Source of the DNA: Ptychodera flava
Lineage: Eukaryota; Hemichordata; Enteropneusta; Ptychoderidae
NCBI RefSeq assembly: GCF_041260155.1
Contig: NC_091941.1
Location: forward strand, 21,594,747 to 21,658,746
Direction: 5' to 3'
Length of the DNA: 64,000 nt
In this document: positions 47,989 through 59,739 of the stretch, in pieces
Layout of the letters: every line of letters starts with the position of its first letter
Position numbering within the stretch: the stretch's first letter is position 1
Program-made: the position numbers and the translations under genes
The notes under the pieces: model-generated
Seen by the model: only the letters and a program-made list of their open reading frames with translations
Told to the model about the DNA's origin: nothing
The model's database searches: none

Positions 47989-50178
47989 ATGGCTGCCATG
48001 AAAGACCACGTGAGTACCAATAGTAAATCAAGACCAAGGCGAGATGTCAACAGCCGATTTATGGCTGATGGCAATGGAAAACTTCAATATCAAAACTCTG
48101 ATGACTCTTTTTGCTTAGAAGACCTTGACATGGAGGGGGAAGATATTAAGAAGACTTGGCTTGGTAATTTGGTAGACAAACATTTTGAAGGATTAATCAA
48201 TGTGGAGTGGGGTAATACAATGAGGTCACCAGTACGTTTCAAATTTTGCACAGAGGGAGATGACACCCACAAAGCTACAAGTTTTAGTGATGCTTGGATT
48301 CATGTTTTATCAGCTGCTAGACCAGAATCTATAAATAAGATGAAAGATCTTCAGCAATTCAAATTCACACTGGACGGATCTGAAGGGCAGGTCACTGTGA
48401 ATGTATACAGTTCTACTGGAACTATCATGTTTCAAGGTCACCACGTAGACTGGCTATCAGCTAAGCTTGATATGTTACTGTTGGCGGTAAAAGAGAGACT
48501 GACTTTAACAGAGGGGATATCAGAGACATGTCTTAAAGAGATCAATGACACAATTACAGAACAGCAAACCGAATCATCAACTCAGCCATCATCAGTGAAC
48601 TCTGATAGTCCAATACCTGCCTTGTCATTACATCATTTGACCAACACCATTTCTGATCACACAACACAAAGTAAATCAACAGGCAATTCAGTGTCACTAC
48701 ACAAGACAGTAGCAAATATGAAGGAAACAAAACAGCTGCAAAATTCTACACCGAAGAAGTCCAACAAAGAAAACACGCCATCCAAGATTCCAAAACGGAA
48801 ACAAGTAACGAAAACAAATACTCCATCATCAGTAAAATCAGGATCCAACTACAATATAAATACTCAGGATCTGGCAACTACCTTATCAGGCATGTTCAAG
48901 ACTGTTCAGCAAATTGACCATAAGTATTGTGAACTCATGAGAAATGGGCATAACATCACTGACATTGCAAATAAGTTAAGATCGTTTGAATCAAATCTAA
49001 ATCAGCAAAACACTCATATACAACAACTTCTGAAGATGACAGAAAAACATCATCAAATGTACACAGAGATAAAACAGACGCAATCATCACAGAAAACAAG
49101 TGAGTGTGTTGACTGCAGAGATGACATCAAGCAACTGGATAAGAAAATTAATCACCTTAACAAGTCTATCCAAGGATTACAGGAAATGATGCAACAATCT
49201 CAAACCAAGTGTGGTACCATCCTACACAACCAGCAGCAACAACAGAGACATTTCCAGGACACCATTGAAGAGATGCAAAAAATGAACGACTCACTGCTCA
49301 AGGCTCAAAATGAAACAGAAGCCAGAATGAAAGTGCTGATAAAGGAAAAAGAGGAGAAGCCTCAGAACAACAAAGGGAAATATCAGGAACTATCAACCAA
49401 CCCTTTCGCACCACTCATGAATACAGAGAGTGTCCATGGGAATCCGTTTGCAAGGGAAGATGAATCATCTCAAGAAGAACAATGGAAAACACCCAGGGTA
49501 AAGTTTGTAAGAAAGACTCAGACACTCATTGTTGGTGACTCTATGCTGAAGGATATCAATCCTTCCAGGGTGTACAGAAATACTCATGTGAGAACTCTTA
49601 GAGGAAGTAATATTCCTCAAATCACAAGTTACATTCAATCTGTGTCAGCTTCCAACATAAATAATATTGTCATTCATGCTGGTACAAATGATATTGACAG
49701 TGGTATTCCTGTAGAGGAATGTGTAAACAAATATTCTGAGTTGGTTCAGGTAACATTAGATAAATTCCCAAAGTCAACAGTTTTTATCTCATCAGTCATT
49801 CCAAGACAAAATAATTCATTATTCCATGCTTTAAACACACAACTGCATAAAATGTGCAATACGCATAATAATTTAGTGTTTATCGATCACAACAATATCA
49901 ATGCAGCAACACATTTGCATGACAATGTTCATTTAAATGACCAGGGTACAGCTTTGTTAGTAAGGAATATTAAGGATATGCTCGCTCCAAACCTTGGTGT
50001 GAACCGAAACCTTTTCAGGAGAAGACAACATTTTCAACATCCTGTTAATCCAGTGGTACAGCAATACGGGGACGCAACACAAGGTTTTCATTGGTCTAGA
50101 AATCACCCCATTTTGCCAAAATATGTTGATACACCTCAAAGCCATAGGCAAATGATACCAATCAACAGATATGAGTAA
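47989..50178 (+). CDS. LINE ORF1 protein, 729 aa, with C-terminal SGNH/GDSL hydrolase domain
   Basis: Uninterrupted 729-codon frame from ATG 47989. Residues 1-180 form a domain with WLGNLVDKHF and VTVNVYSSTGTIMFQG, the latter resembling an N-terminal motif seen in other invertebrate element proteins (from memory). Residues 190-290 are Ser/Thr/Lys-rich and basic (CENP-like nuclear or RNA binding is only a guess). Residues 300-465 are Gln/Lys/Glu-rich with heptad character (coiled coil) and a CVDCRD motif. Residues 510-670 are an SGNH hydrolase: GDS with Ser518, GTND with Asn567, and D645-x-x-H648. Related ORF1 esterases in LINEs are thought to assist RNP or membrane interaction. No lesion is seen over 2.19 kb, unlike ORF2. 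Confidence 0.9.
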   Translation: MAAMKDHVSTNSKSRPRRDVNSRFMADGNGKLQYQNSDDSFCLEDLDMEGEDIKKTWLGNLVDKHFEGLINVEWGNTMRSPVRFKFCTEGDDTHKATSFSDAWIHVLSAARPESINKMKDLQQFKFTLDGSEGQVTVNVYSSTGTIMFQGHHVDWLSAKLDMLLLAVKERLTLTEGISETCLKEINDTITEQQTESSTQPSSVNSDSPIPALSLHHLTNTISDHTTQSKSTGNSVSLHKTVANMKETKQLQNSTPKKSNKENTPSKIPKRKQVTKTNTPSSVKSGSNYNINTQDLATTLSGMFKTVQQIDHKYCELMRNGHNITDIANKLRSFESNLNQQNTHIQQLLKMTEKHHQMYTEIKQTQSSQKTSECVDCRDDIKQLDKKINHLNKSIQGLQEMMQQSQTKCGTILHNQQQQQRHFQDTIEEMQKMNDSLLKAQNETEARMKVLIKEKEEKPQNNKGKYQELSTNPFAPLMNTESVHGNPFAREDESSQEEQWKTPRVKFVRKTQTLIVGDSMLKDINPSRVYRNTHVRTLRGSNIPQITSYIQSVSASNINNIVIHAGTNDIDSGIPVEECVNKYSELVQVTLDKFPKSTVFISSVIPRQNNSLFHALNTQLHKMCNTHNNLVFIDHNNINAATHLHDNVHLNDQGTALLVRNIKDMLAPNLGVNRNLFRRRQHFQHPVNPVVQQYGDATQGFHWSRNHPILPKYVDTPQSHRQMIPINRYE
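50171..50178 (+). promoter_or_regulatory. ORF1/ORF2 overlap ATGAGTAA (possible termination-reinitiation site)
   Basis: The ORF2 start codon lies 5 nt before the ORF1 TAA, giving an 8-nt overlap in the -1 relation. Stop-start overlaps of this type allow translation of ORF2 by reinitiation in some LINEs (known for other families); use here is inferred. Confidence 0.6.
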
Positions 50179-53100
50179 CTTTACATTTCAGAAAAACAGC
50201 AATATACAAAGTTCACTGTCAATATCCTACTGGAACATACAGGGTTACCAAGAGAGAAAGTTTCAAGACAGTGACTTTATAAATAATATTACTCAACATG
50301 ACATTATTGGTATTGGAGAAACTTGGCTCACACAACAATTGAAACACACTTTTCACATTCCTGGGTACTATGACTATTCTGTTGTCCGAAAAAAGAAAAA
50401 ACAGAGGGGTGGTCTTTCACTTTTGGTAAAAAATACTGTAAAGAAGGGTGTAAAAATGGTTCATTCAGATGTTGAAGACATGGTGTGGTGCAAACTTTCA
50501 AAAGTTTTTTTCAGATTACAACAGGATATATTTATTTGCTTTGTTTACAACGCACCAGAAAATTCCAAACATAAGTCTGAATCATTTTTCGAACGTTTAG
50601 AACAGTGATCACAAAATATAGCTGTTCTGGATCTGTCATGATTTTAGGGGATTTTAACGCCAGAGTAGGATTACTGCCAGATTTTATTGACAATGATTTC
50701 TCAAATCATATACCAGTTCCACCAGGATATTCTGTTGATACACATCTTAATCGCTGCAATATGGATAAGATCGAAAATAAGTATGGTAGAAACCTCATAG
50801 ATTTATGTAAAACCACAAATACAAGAATTATGAATGGCAGACTACCTGGAGATATTTGTGGAAAATTTACATGTTACCACTGGAATGGAAACAGTGTAGT
50901 AGATTATGGTCTTGCAACAACAGACATCATCAATGACTTTGAGTATTTTAAAATACACAATTTCACAATTTTCTCAGATCACTGTCAAATTTCTACTCTT
51001 CTCAAACTAACAAATTTTAATCCAAGCAGTGTTAAAGATACTGTGAATTTGTTACAAATGCCCCCAAAATGGAAATGGGATAAGTTATGTGATTACACGG
51101 ATAGATTAGCATCAGATGAGCTACAAAAAGATTTTGCAGAATTTTTGAATACTAATATTGGTAATAACAAATCTGACATTAACTCAGCCACTAAGCATTT
51201 TAATGACATCTTAGATAAAGCCTGCAGTGGAATTTTTAATAGACAAAAGCAGAGAAAGAAAAATTTAAAGAGAAAGAAATCAAAATGGTTTGACAAAAAC
51301 TGTGATGCAGCAAAAAGGGACCTAATAGCAACAGCAAAATTATTAAACAAAGCTCCATATGACAGTCAGTTAAAAATTATCTATTACACAAAGAAAAAGA
51401 AGTTTAAAAAACTTGTTAAAAATAAGAAATTGCAATTCTGGCAAAACAACTTAGACAAACTAAACAGTCTACATGCCAACAATTCACATGATATGTGGAA
51501 ATTGATCAAGTACTTAAAAATAATGATAAAGATAATAATACTGGAGATTGTGTCTCAGCAGCAACATGGATGGAATTTTACAAAAATTCTTGCTCAATTG
51601 AAAATGACAGGAATAATGATTTCCAACAGCAAGTTATTGATAGTTTAACATCTGAAGAAACTAAGAATCAGGCTAATCAGCAGCTGGATAAGTCAATAAC
51701 AACTAATGAAGTGTTATCAGCAATTAGAAATTTAAAAAGTAAAAAAGCAGCAGGGATTGATGGTTTTGTATAGAGTTGTTAAAACATGGTTCCCCCTTTC
51801 TCTGTAAACCCTTAGCTAAATTATTTAATGCAGTTCTAGATACATCCAACTTTCCAGACATCTGGAATACAAGCATTATGACACACTTATTTAAAAAAGG
51901 AGATAAATATGACCCGAAAAATTATAGGGGCATTTCTGTCGGAAGTTGTGTAGGAAAAGTTTTTTCTTACATTCTAAATGAAAGGCTAAATAGTTTTTTA
52001 GATGACAATCATATTATACATAATAATCAAGCTGGATTTCGCAAAAAACCATCGCACTATAGATCACATATTACCCTGAAGACAATAATACATAAATATA
52101 TTAACAATAAGCAGAACATTTATGTTTGTTTTGTTGACTTTGCTAAGGCTTTCGACTCGGTATGGAGAGTTGGTCTTTTCCATAAACTTCTCAAAAATAA
52201 CATTAATGGCAAATTATACAGACTTATAAAACACATGTACACCAACACAAAAATACACATCAAAACAAATAATTTTATCTCGCCCAGCCTGAAAGTTGAA
52301 AAAGGAGTAAAACAGGGCTGTGTTCTAAGTCCTAGTCTGTTCAATTTATATGTCAATGACTTGAAAACAAATCTAGACAAAGTAAATACTCAACCACCAG
52401 TGTTGAATAATACCCCAGTTAACTCATTATTTTACGCTGATGACCTAGTCTTAATCTCTACTTCAAAAGAAGGTCTGCAAAGGGAGTTAAATACACTACA
52501 CACATTTTGCTCCAATTGGAAACTTGATGTTAATTTACAGAAAACCCAAGCAATTAATTTTAGTAAATCTCCTTTGGTAGATAAACACATATTTAACTAT
52601 GGTAGTACATGCATCAAATCTGTTAAGAGCTATACATACTTAGGACTGACAATTAAATCAAACGGTAGTTTTAGTGACACAATTACAAATTTGGCTGATA
52701 AAGCAGCAAAATCTTTGTATAGTTTAAAAAGGATTTTATTGCACAACAAAAAGATAAAATTTTCCCTACATCTATTCAATGTTTTCATTAAACCTGTTTT
52801 ACTGTATGGCTCAGAGATTTGGGGACAAGATTTCATGGATTACAAGAAGTGGGATAAATCAGCAATTGAAAAAACTCACCTCAAATTTTGTAAGAACATT
52901 TTACAGTGTAATAGACAAGCTTGTAATGCCGCTGTGAGGGGTGAACTAGGACAATTTCCACTTCTACTTGAGATCAAACTTAATATTGTTAAACACTGGC
53001 TTCATATCGTACAACTGCCACATTGTAATCTTGCTAAAGAAGCTTTTCTGGAGCAAATGGTAAACAACACTAACAATAGATCCTGGTTTAACTGTTTAAG

Positions 53101-53636
53101 TGCTTTAATTAAAGACAATGGAATGGACTTTCTCCTTGATAAAGCTCCATCACTTAAACACCACAAGTTATAACTGGTTTAATGAAAACAAATTTAACAA
53201 ACAATTATGAAGTCTTTTGGAAAAGTTGATCACTGATGAAAATAGTAAACTAAGAATGTATGCCAAAATAAAACGTAATTTTAGATTAGAACCCTACTTA
53301 ACACAGTTGCAAGGTGAGAAAAGAAAATTGCTCACCAAACTTCGCATTAGCAATCATGATCTAGCAATTGAAAAAGGGAGACACACTGTTCCAAAAACAC
53401 CAATTACTGAAAGATACTGCAATCAATGTAACACCAACAGTATTGAAGATGAAACACACTTTTTATTAGTCTGTCAGAAATACAAAGTCCAAAGAAAGTA
53501 CTTTTTCAGTAAAATCAATTTCCCAAACGACGATACTGAAAATCAGCTTATTTCTCTACTAACAAAACAAGAGTTATCTTTTAATGAACAACTTGCTGAT
53601 TATATTTTTACTTTATATAAACAAAGAAATACCTAG
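50171..53636 (+). pseudogene. LINE ORF2: APE endonuclease + reverse transcriptase + C-terminal Cys/His motif, frameshifted
   Basis: Begins at ATG 50171 inside the ORF1 stop region. Endonuclease: SYWNIQGY, GIGETWL (50171-50608), then after a frameshift ILGDFNARVG and SDHCQIS. Reverse transcriptase: LKSKKAAGIDG, NYRGISVGS, VCFVDFAKAFDSV, KGVKQGCVLSPSLFNLY and the catalytic FYADD at 52430-52444. The C terminus has CNQCNTNSIEDETHFLLVC, a Cys/His finger common in LINEs. Apparent lesions: frameshifts near 50600, 51515, 51770 and 53160, and a TGA at 53208. The copy is therefore probably inactive unless some shifts are assembly errors in A/T runs. Confidence 0.9.
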
Positions 53637-53765
53637 TTATATTTATTATTAGCTACTATTATTATACTGTAATACTTTATCTTTATTGAACAAAATTTTA
53701 ACTTATTTTTGTATCACACTTTTATTGCCACAAATGTGATGTAAATCCTATATTTACAAGCAAGC

Positions 53766-53793
53766 AATAAAAATATTATTATTATTATTATAA
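53766..53793 (+). repeat. LINE 3' tail: AATAAA and (ATT)n
   Basis: AATAAAAA followed by about seven ATT/ATA units, ending the LINE. Short 3' microsatellites rather than poly(A) are typical of CR1/L2-like elements. Confidence 0.6.
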
Positions 53794-56700
53794 TTGTCCC
53801 GTCGACAACTTAAAAGACTGTCATCATGTAGGGAATTTGACTACTGAGACCATGAAAACCAAATTTTGCTCCAGCTCTGTACACCTTGAAATTGAAAAAG
53901 TCCATTTTTGGTGACATTTACCTCGATTTCAACAGATATTAGGCTGGGCTCATGCAGCTTCCTTGCGTATGATGCAGATAGTTGTAATGCGAACACAGGC
54001 CGACCGCACAGCGATCAGTAGATCGACATCTCACACTGAGTCACAGTGTGCCCCGGCAGTGTGAGTGATAAAATCAGCTGCTAGAAAACCATTGGCACAC
54101 TTCAGGCGGCACACTCTGTCATATACAACATTAATTTTCCGAATTTCAAGTTGTGTATTCCCTCCAGTCCACAAATACCTAGGCCCTGCCACTATATGCA
54201 GCATCAGCAGCTCGTCATGATCTGTGAAGGTCCCCCGAGTCGTTCAAAGGTTAATCAAACAAAAGAACATCTTCGCTTCCCGAGGTCAAACAAACAAAAG
54301 ATCATCTTCGCTTACTGCTGCCTCGATTATCTGGGATTGCATGACAGACTTTTTGCTTATTTTGTTTACTTCTCATATAAATTGTCCGATTAAACTTTCA
54401 TATAACTTTCTTAAAATTCATGTTCTTGTTCTTTCATCACAATATTTTGTTTTTGCTTGAAAACATCCCGGGGATGAAATATTTTTATATCTATACATTT
54501 GTGGGATTAACCATTTGATATTGGCGGGAAAGGAGCTGGAGGAAATGGATCCAACATAAAAGATTTAATTTTTATTTTGACCTTCAAAGTGGCCTATTTC
54601 CAAATATTTGTCAAAGATTTCCAGTAAAAGAGAAACAAAAGAAAAATTCCCAACATCCCTATATAAATACCATTGAACTTTTTTGACAGTTCATACTTCC
54701 TATATATTCTGTCATTGTACATATGCATGTCACCTAATTTATTCATGATGATAATTTATATTGCCTGCACCTGAAACCTGTAATAAGAAAAGTTAAAATG
54801 GTCAAAGATAAAAAAAATTAGAGACCACGATTTTGTTTCAAACATTTAGTGTTGAACTTCGTAGTTTTCTTAATGATTTCTAGTTAACGTTTGCAGACTT
54901 TTTACTAGATCTAAAAAAAATCACTAACAATTGATAATGTTAGTTTAACAATACTGGTATTATAATGAACAATATTAACTCACCAATGTACACTTAAGAA
55001 TATTGTTGTACATAATATATTCATGAATACCTGGAAAGTTTGTTTACCTGCACCTTGTTTCCCATAATCCTTTCTGCCCAATCATCTCTTTATTTGTGGT
55101 AAATTGTGAACAAAATGTCTGCCCAGCTACCCCTTAAAAGATATAATGATAACAACTGGTCAGCTTGAATTCTGCCTGAAGGATGTATGTATCTTGTGAC
55201 TCCAGAGATATTTAATCGGAGCCAAAAAAGGTCATCATCATTATCACTTTTCAGAAATAACAACAAATTTATTTTACTGAATAAACTTCTTTTCCCATTG
55301 CTATAGCAAAGACATCCATTTTTGATTGCGTGGCAGAAAACATCTTCCGGCTTCCCCACCCCCCAAAGCAGCAAATGGTTCATCCCTCAGTTGTCATCAG
55401 TGCATGCAATGTGTTCTGATATTTACTAGCCTGGGAGCATACCATTGAACCACAAGGTGATGAATTTGCAAGCGTTTATTAAACACAAAAAAACAAGCAA
55501 TGGTTAATAAGTGATGGAAGTTATTACTTTATGAGTGTACAATGTATGCTTTAGTATGCATGACTAAAATATATAAACACAGGTGCTGTAACACCAAGGT
55601 AGCTGTTTTTATAGCCATGGCTCCAAACATGGCACCTCCATTCTAAGGCAAGAGAAAAAAAAAAACCTGTTTCATGGGCCCTACTGATCCAGATTTGTCT
55701 ATTTCACAAACTTTTTTCTCAACATCTTCACACTTACAATATACTGCCCATGTGACCACTGCAGATGGCAATAGCACTTGCACCACAAAGGGCCACATCT
55801 ACGCTTAGCATAAACATTCAACATGTCTTGCACCGTCCTAGAGTTGTAATTGCTGTGAGGAATATTGAAAATTGATAGAGCATGTTGATTCCTTGTAAAA
55901 TTATGGGACCAGAACTATTATCAATGCAAGGACATTGGTGATGACATTCGAGAAAGGTATTTGGACCTTACTAGCCTAGACCCTACCTGGCTTTCGGTCT
56001 TTGTCCACACTCGGAGTGTGGACGAAGGCCGGAAGCCGAAAATGAATGGAAGTATACTTCTAGGCTTAGATAAGGACTTTACAAGATTCTAAAAAGTTCA
56101 AGAAAGTTTGATGGCAGTGATGAATTATGCAAATTTGGGTACAGTACAGCATATATTTGGCGTAGAATGTACATATAATACTTGATGAACGCATGTCCCA
56201 ATACAGTGAATGTTAAATCATTGACATGCAAATCAAATGCATATATGACACTCTTGTACAGGCAGAAATTGCAATTATCATCTATGCTAAAATATTGAAA
56301 CAGTAATGAAATATGAATATTATAAGTAAAATCAGATGGGCATAATGTTGAGCTTTCTTTCTGGTTGCATGGTGCATATGTGCTTGAAAAATCACCAAAC
56401 AGATTCAATAGGGTTATATTTCCTTTCCATTCTGCAGCGCATGGAAGAGTCACTGAATGCTACATCTCACTTGACACAGACGTTAGTGTGTTCAATATAC
56501 TTTCTTTCGTGGAAGTACAAAATCAGCATTTCTGTTTTTCTGTCAAACTTGTTACCTCATAGGTATGATCCACTGATGATCAAATAACGTACATAAAACC
56601 TATAAGGCAGACATAGTGTAGTATATATGGTGTCTTTTTTGACAAAGTCTATTGACACTTGGGTGTCAAATGGACACTTCAATCAATTTGAACATTATCA

Positions 56701-57119
56701 CTTTCTGCCCACAGACAGCTGGGTCACACGTCGGTTGTTGTTTTTATTCTCAGGAACATAGTCAAAAGCTCCATCAGCTGTAACTTGATGTATTTTACAT
56801 TTTTTTATATTGTTATATGCCATCTCCTAAAATGGACAGGTCATGATTTTAATGCCCATGCAGTGTTAATTTGTCATATACAACATGGCATTATGTTAAG
56901 TGTTGACAGATGAATTTTAGTCTAGACAAGTGTCAGTACACAATGTATTGCAACATCCTTGAGGGAGACAATGTCTTTGGGAACAAGTCATTGTCAATGA
57001 CATAGTCCCCACTTGTAATAGGAGTATTAGTCTTGATTGGGCAGGGAAATGAGGTCATTAAGAAGTATCACTGGAGTGTATATGTTCAGATCTATGGACA
57101 CATAGGTCTATGTCATTGT
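53794..57119. other. Intergenic, one hairpin only
   Basis: No gene supported. A CAAACAAAAGA.CATCTTCGCTT direct pair lies at 54256-54315. Confidence 0.5.
55989..56040. repeat. Short hairpin
   Basis: GGCTTTCGGTCTTTGTCCAC pairs with GTGGACGAAGGCCGGAAGCC around ACTCGGAGT; intergenic. Confidence 0.7.
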
Positions 57120-58490
57120 TCCCAATTTGAAACAAGAGGCATGTATAAGTTATGGTTCTAAATCAGGAAAAAAGATCAGACCTCTAGTTGTATTGGCCAG
57201 CCAAGAAATACGTATGTGCATAATAAATGAGGTACAAGATGTGACATCTTAAGGTCTATTATCCTATCAAAATCAAAGCGTAAAGAACTTGTGGTTACTG
57301 AGATATGCATATATATGCATATTGAAGGTCAAAGGTCATCAAGGTCACGTGACATTTTGAAAAAAAAAAAACACATTGTATTGCTAATTAATCCATATAT
57401 GCCAAAATTCAGACCTCCAGCTCTATTGGCTTGGCCACAATTATATATGGGCATAATTAACGAGGTTAAGCATGTGTTGTCATAAGTTCTTCCATCCTAC
57501 TCAATATAAAGGACATAGCACTTGTGGTTACTTATTTATTGACATTATCGTGTATTGTAGGTAAAAGTTATAGAGGTCACATGACATTTTGTCAAAAAAT
57601 TTCTATCCTATAGTCTATCCCTATATACTAAAAATCGTACATTTACCTCTATTGGCTTGCTCAAAATTAGATATGCACATAATTTATGAGGTACAATATG
57701 TGGCGTCATAAGGTGTCCCATCATACCAAATATGAAGGGTGTAGCATTAATGGTTCCTGAGTTATGGACAAATATGTATATTTGAGGTCAAAGGTCACCG
57801 AGGTCACATGACATTTTGTCAAAAAATTGTATTGCTAAGTTATCCCTACATACCTAAATCATACTACTAGCTCTATTGGCTTGCTCAAAGTTAGATATGT
57901 GCATAATTAATGAGGAACAATATGTGGCGTCATAAGCTGTCCCATCATACCAATATGAAGGGTCTAGCACTTGTGGTTACTGAGTTATGGACAAATATGT
58001 ATATTTGAGGTCAAAGGTCACCAAGGTCACGTGACATTTTGTCAAAAAAAATTGTATTGCTAAGTTATCCATATATACCAAAAATCAGACCTCTAGCTCT
58101 ATCGGCTCGCTCAAAATTAGATATGTGCATAATTAATGAGGTACAATATGTGGCGTCATAAGGTGTCCCTTCATACCAAATATGAAGAGTGTAGCACTTG
58201 TGGTTACTGAGTTATGCACAAATATGTATATTTGAGGTCAAGGGTCATTGAGGTCACGTGACATTTTGTCAAAAAAATTGTATTGCTAAGTTATCCCTAC
58301 AAACCAAAAATCAGACCTCTGGCTCTATTGGCTCGCTCAAAATTAGATATGCACATAATTAATGAGGAACAATATGTGGCGTCATAAGCTGTCCCATCAT
58401 ACCAAATATGAAGGGTGTAGCATTAGTGATTACTGAGTTATGGACAAATATGTATATTAGAGGTCAAAGGTCACGTGACATTTGTCAAAG
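57120..58490. repeat. Tandem array 2, about 225-bp units (pearl/HINE-like core)
   Basis: About six units with GAGGTCAAAGGTCACC, GTCACGTGACATTTTGTC, TATTGGCTCGCTC, ATAATTAATGAGG, TGTGGCGTCATAAG and GAGTTATGGACAAATATGTA. GTTATGGACAAATATG-type anchors near 57762, 57982, 58209 and 58435 set the period. The estrogen-response-like GGTCA halves are a repeat property, not evidence of regulation. Confidence 0.85.
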
Positions 58491-58592
58491 TGTCTGAGAT
58501 ATCTGCATGAACGGATGGACTCACATGGATGGACTCACGGACTGACATGACCCAATCTATGAGCCCCCTGGACTTTATCTGTGGGGACTAAA
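58491..58592. repeat. Terminal hairpin module, copy 2
   Basis: AAGTGTCTGAGATATCTGCA, degenerate GGACTCAC units, CCCAATCTATGAG, a decayed hairpin CCCCCTGGAC...GTGGGGACT and TAAAAA, parallel to 33800-33906. Confidence 0.75.
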
Positions 58593-58658
58593 AACTGTGT
58601 CACTGCATCCTTTTTGCAATATGAATACTATGAGAAACTAAATTTTTATTTTTCTTGG

Positions 58659-59308
58659 CCTTATACATGGGAGTCTATGGACTGCCTTATACATGGGAGT
58701 CTATGGACTGCCTTATACATGGGAGTCTATGGACTGCCTTATACATGGGAGTCTATGGACTGCCTTATACATGGGAGTCTATGGACTGCCTTATACATGG
58801 GAGTCTATAGGACTGCCTTATACATGGGAGTCTATGGACTTCCTTATACATGGGAGTCTATGGACTGCCTTATACATGGGAGTCTATGGACTGCCTTATA
58901 CATGGGAGTCTATAGACCGCCTTATACATGGGAGTCTATGGACTGCCTTATACATGGGAGTCTATGGACTGCCTTATACATGGGAGTCTATGGACTGCCT
59001 TATACATGGGAGTCTATGGCCGCCTTATACATGGGAGTCTATGGACTGCCTTATACATGGGAGTCTATGGACTGCCTTATACATGGGAGTCTATGGACTT
59101 CCTTATACATGGGAGTCTATGGACTGCCTTATACATGGGAGTCTATAGACGCCTTATACATGGGAGTCTATGGACTGCCTTATACATGGGAGTCTATGGA
59201 CTGCCTTATACATGGGAGTCTATGGACCGCCTTATACATGGGAGTCTATGGACGGCCTTATACATGGGAGTCTATGGACTGACTGCCTTATACATGGGAG
59301 TCTATGGA
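58659..59308 (+). repeat. 26-bp minisatellite, about 25 units
   Basis: Unit begins CCTTATACATGGGAGTCTAT and continues GGACTG. Variants replace the last bases (AGGACTG, AGACCG, GGCCG, AGACG). As 26 is not a multiple of 3 and the unit has no stop in any forward frame, all three frames stay open (up to 233 codons); this is not evidence of a protein. Confidence 0.95.
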
Positions 59309-59333
59309 GGTGAAAACTAAAAAGTCCTCTAAC

Positions 59334-59528
59334 ACCGCCAAATTTGATCGCATTGTGAAACAAATCGACGTGCATCTGTATGAGGTAGGGTACTATCCTT
59401 GTACCAAGTTTGAACGAAATCGCTCCAGGCGTCTCTGAGATATCTGCGTGAACGGACGGACGGACGGACGGACGCACGGACATGACCAAACCTATAAGTC
59501 CCCCCGGACGGTGTCCGTGGGGACTAAA
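59334..59528. repeat. Single array-1-type unit plus GGAC/hairpin module, copy 3
   Basis: GCCAAATTTGATCGCATTGT, CTTGTACCAAGTTTGAACG and GTCTCTGAGATATCTGCGTG lead into five GGAC units, a GTCCCCCCGGAC...GTCCGTGGGGAC hairpin and TAAAAAA. It matches the end of array 1 more closely than array 2. Confidence 0.8.
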
Positions 59529-59739
59529 AAAAACATGAAAGTTTGTGATTGCCCTGTGATATCTTCTATGTTCAGTACCATCTTTTAAAAAGTTTTAGCC
59601 ACTGAAAGTAAAAGTTGCTTCATTCCTCTGACAATTAAAATAAAATACTACTGTTTCAACAACATGAAGTAAATTACATACAACGACAAGATGTGGATGG
59701 TACCTGTTTCTGTACACAGATAATACATGGTCTTGAAAA

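Larger units (their letters stand above)
47800..53793 (+). mobile_element. Non-LTR retrotransposon (LINE) with SGNH-hydrolase ORF1, near full length
   Basis: Two consecutive frames (ORF1, then endonuclease plus reverse transcriptase), an ATGAGTAA overlap and a 3' tail of AATAAAAA plus (ATT)n ending near 53793. The 5' limit is uncertain (47750-47950); 5'-UTR-like sequence precedes ORF1, so it is probably close to full length. An esterase-type ORF1 and an APE endonuclease suggest the CR1/L2 group, but the clade needs a tree. It lies head to head with NAALADase-like exon 1, about 100-300 bp away. No target-site duplication was recognised. Confidence 0.9.

Noticed and set aside
57120..58490. Regular direct repeats that could suggest a CRISPR array
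   Set aside because: Contiguous 225-bp tandem units without spacers, in a eukaryotic genome.
57120..58490. Repeated GGTCA motifs as nuclear-receptor sites
   Set aside because: They are part of each tandem unit; no independent sign of regulatory use.
58581..59320. 233-, 151- and 130-codon frames
   Set aside because: Artefacts of the 26-bp minisatellite with no stop in any frame.
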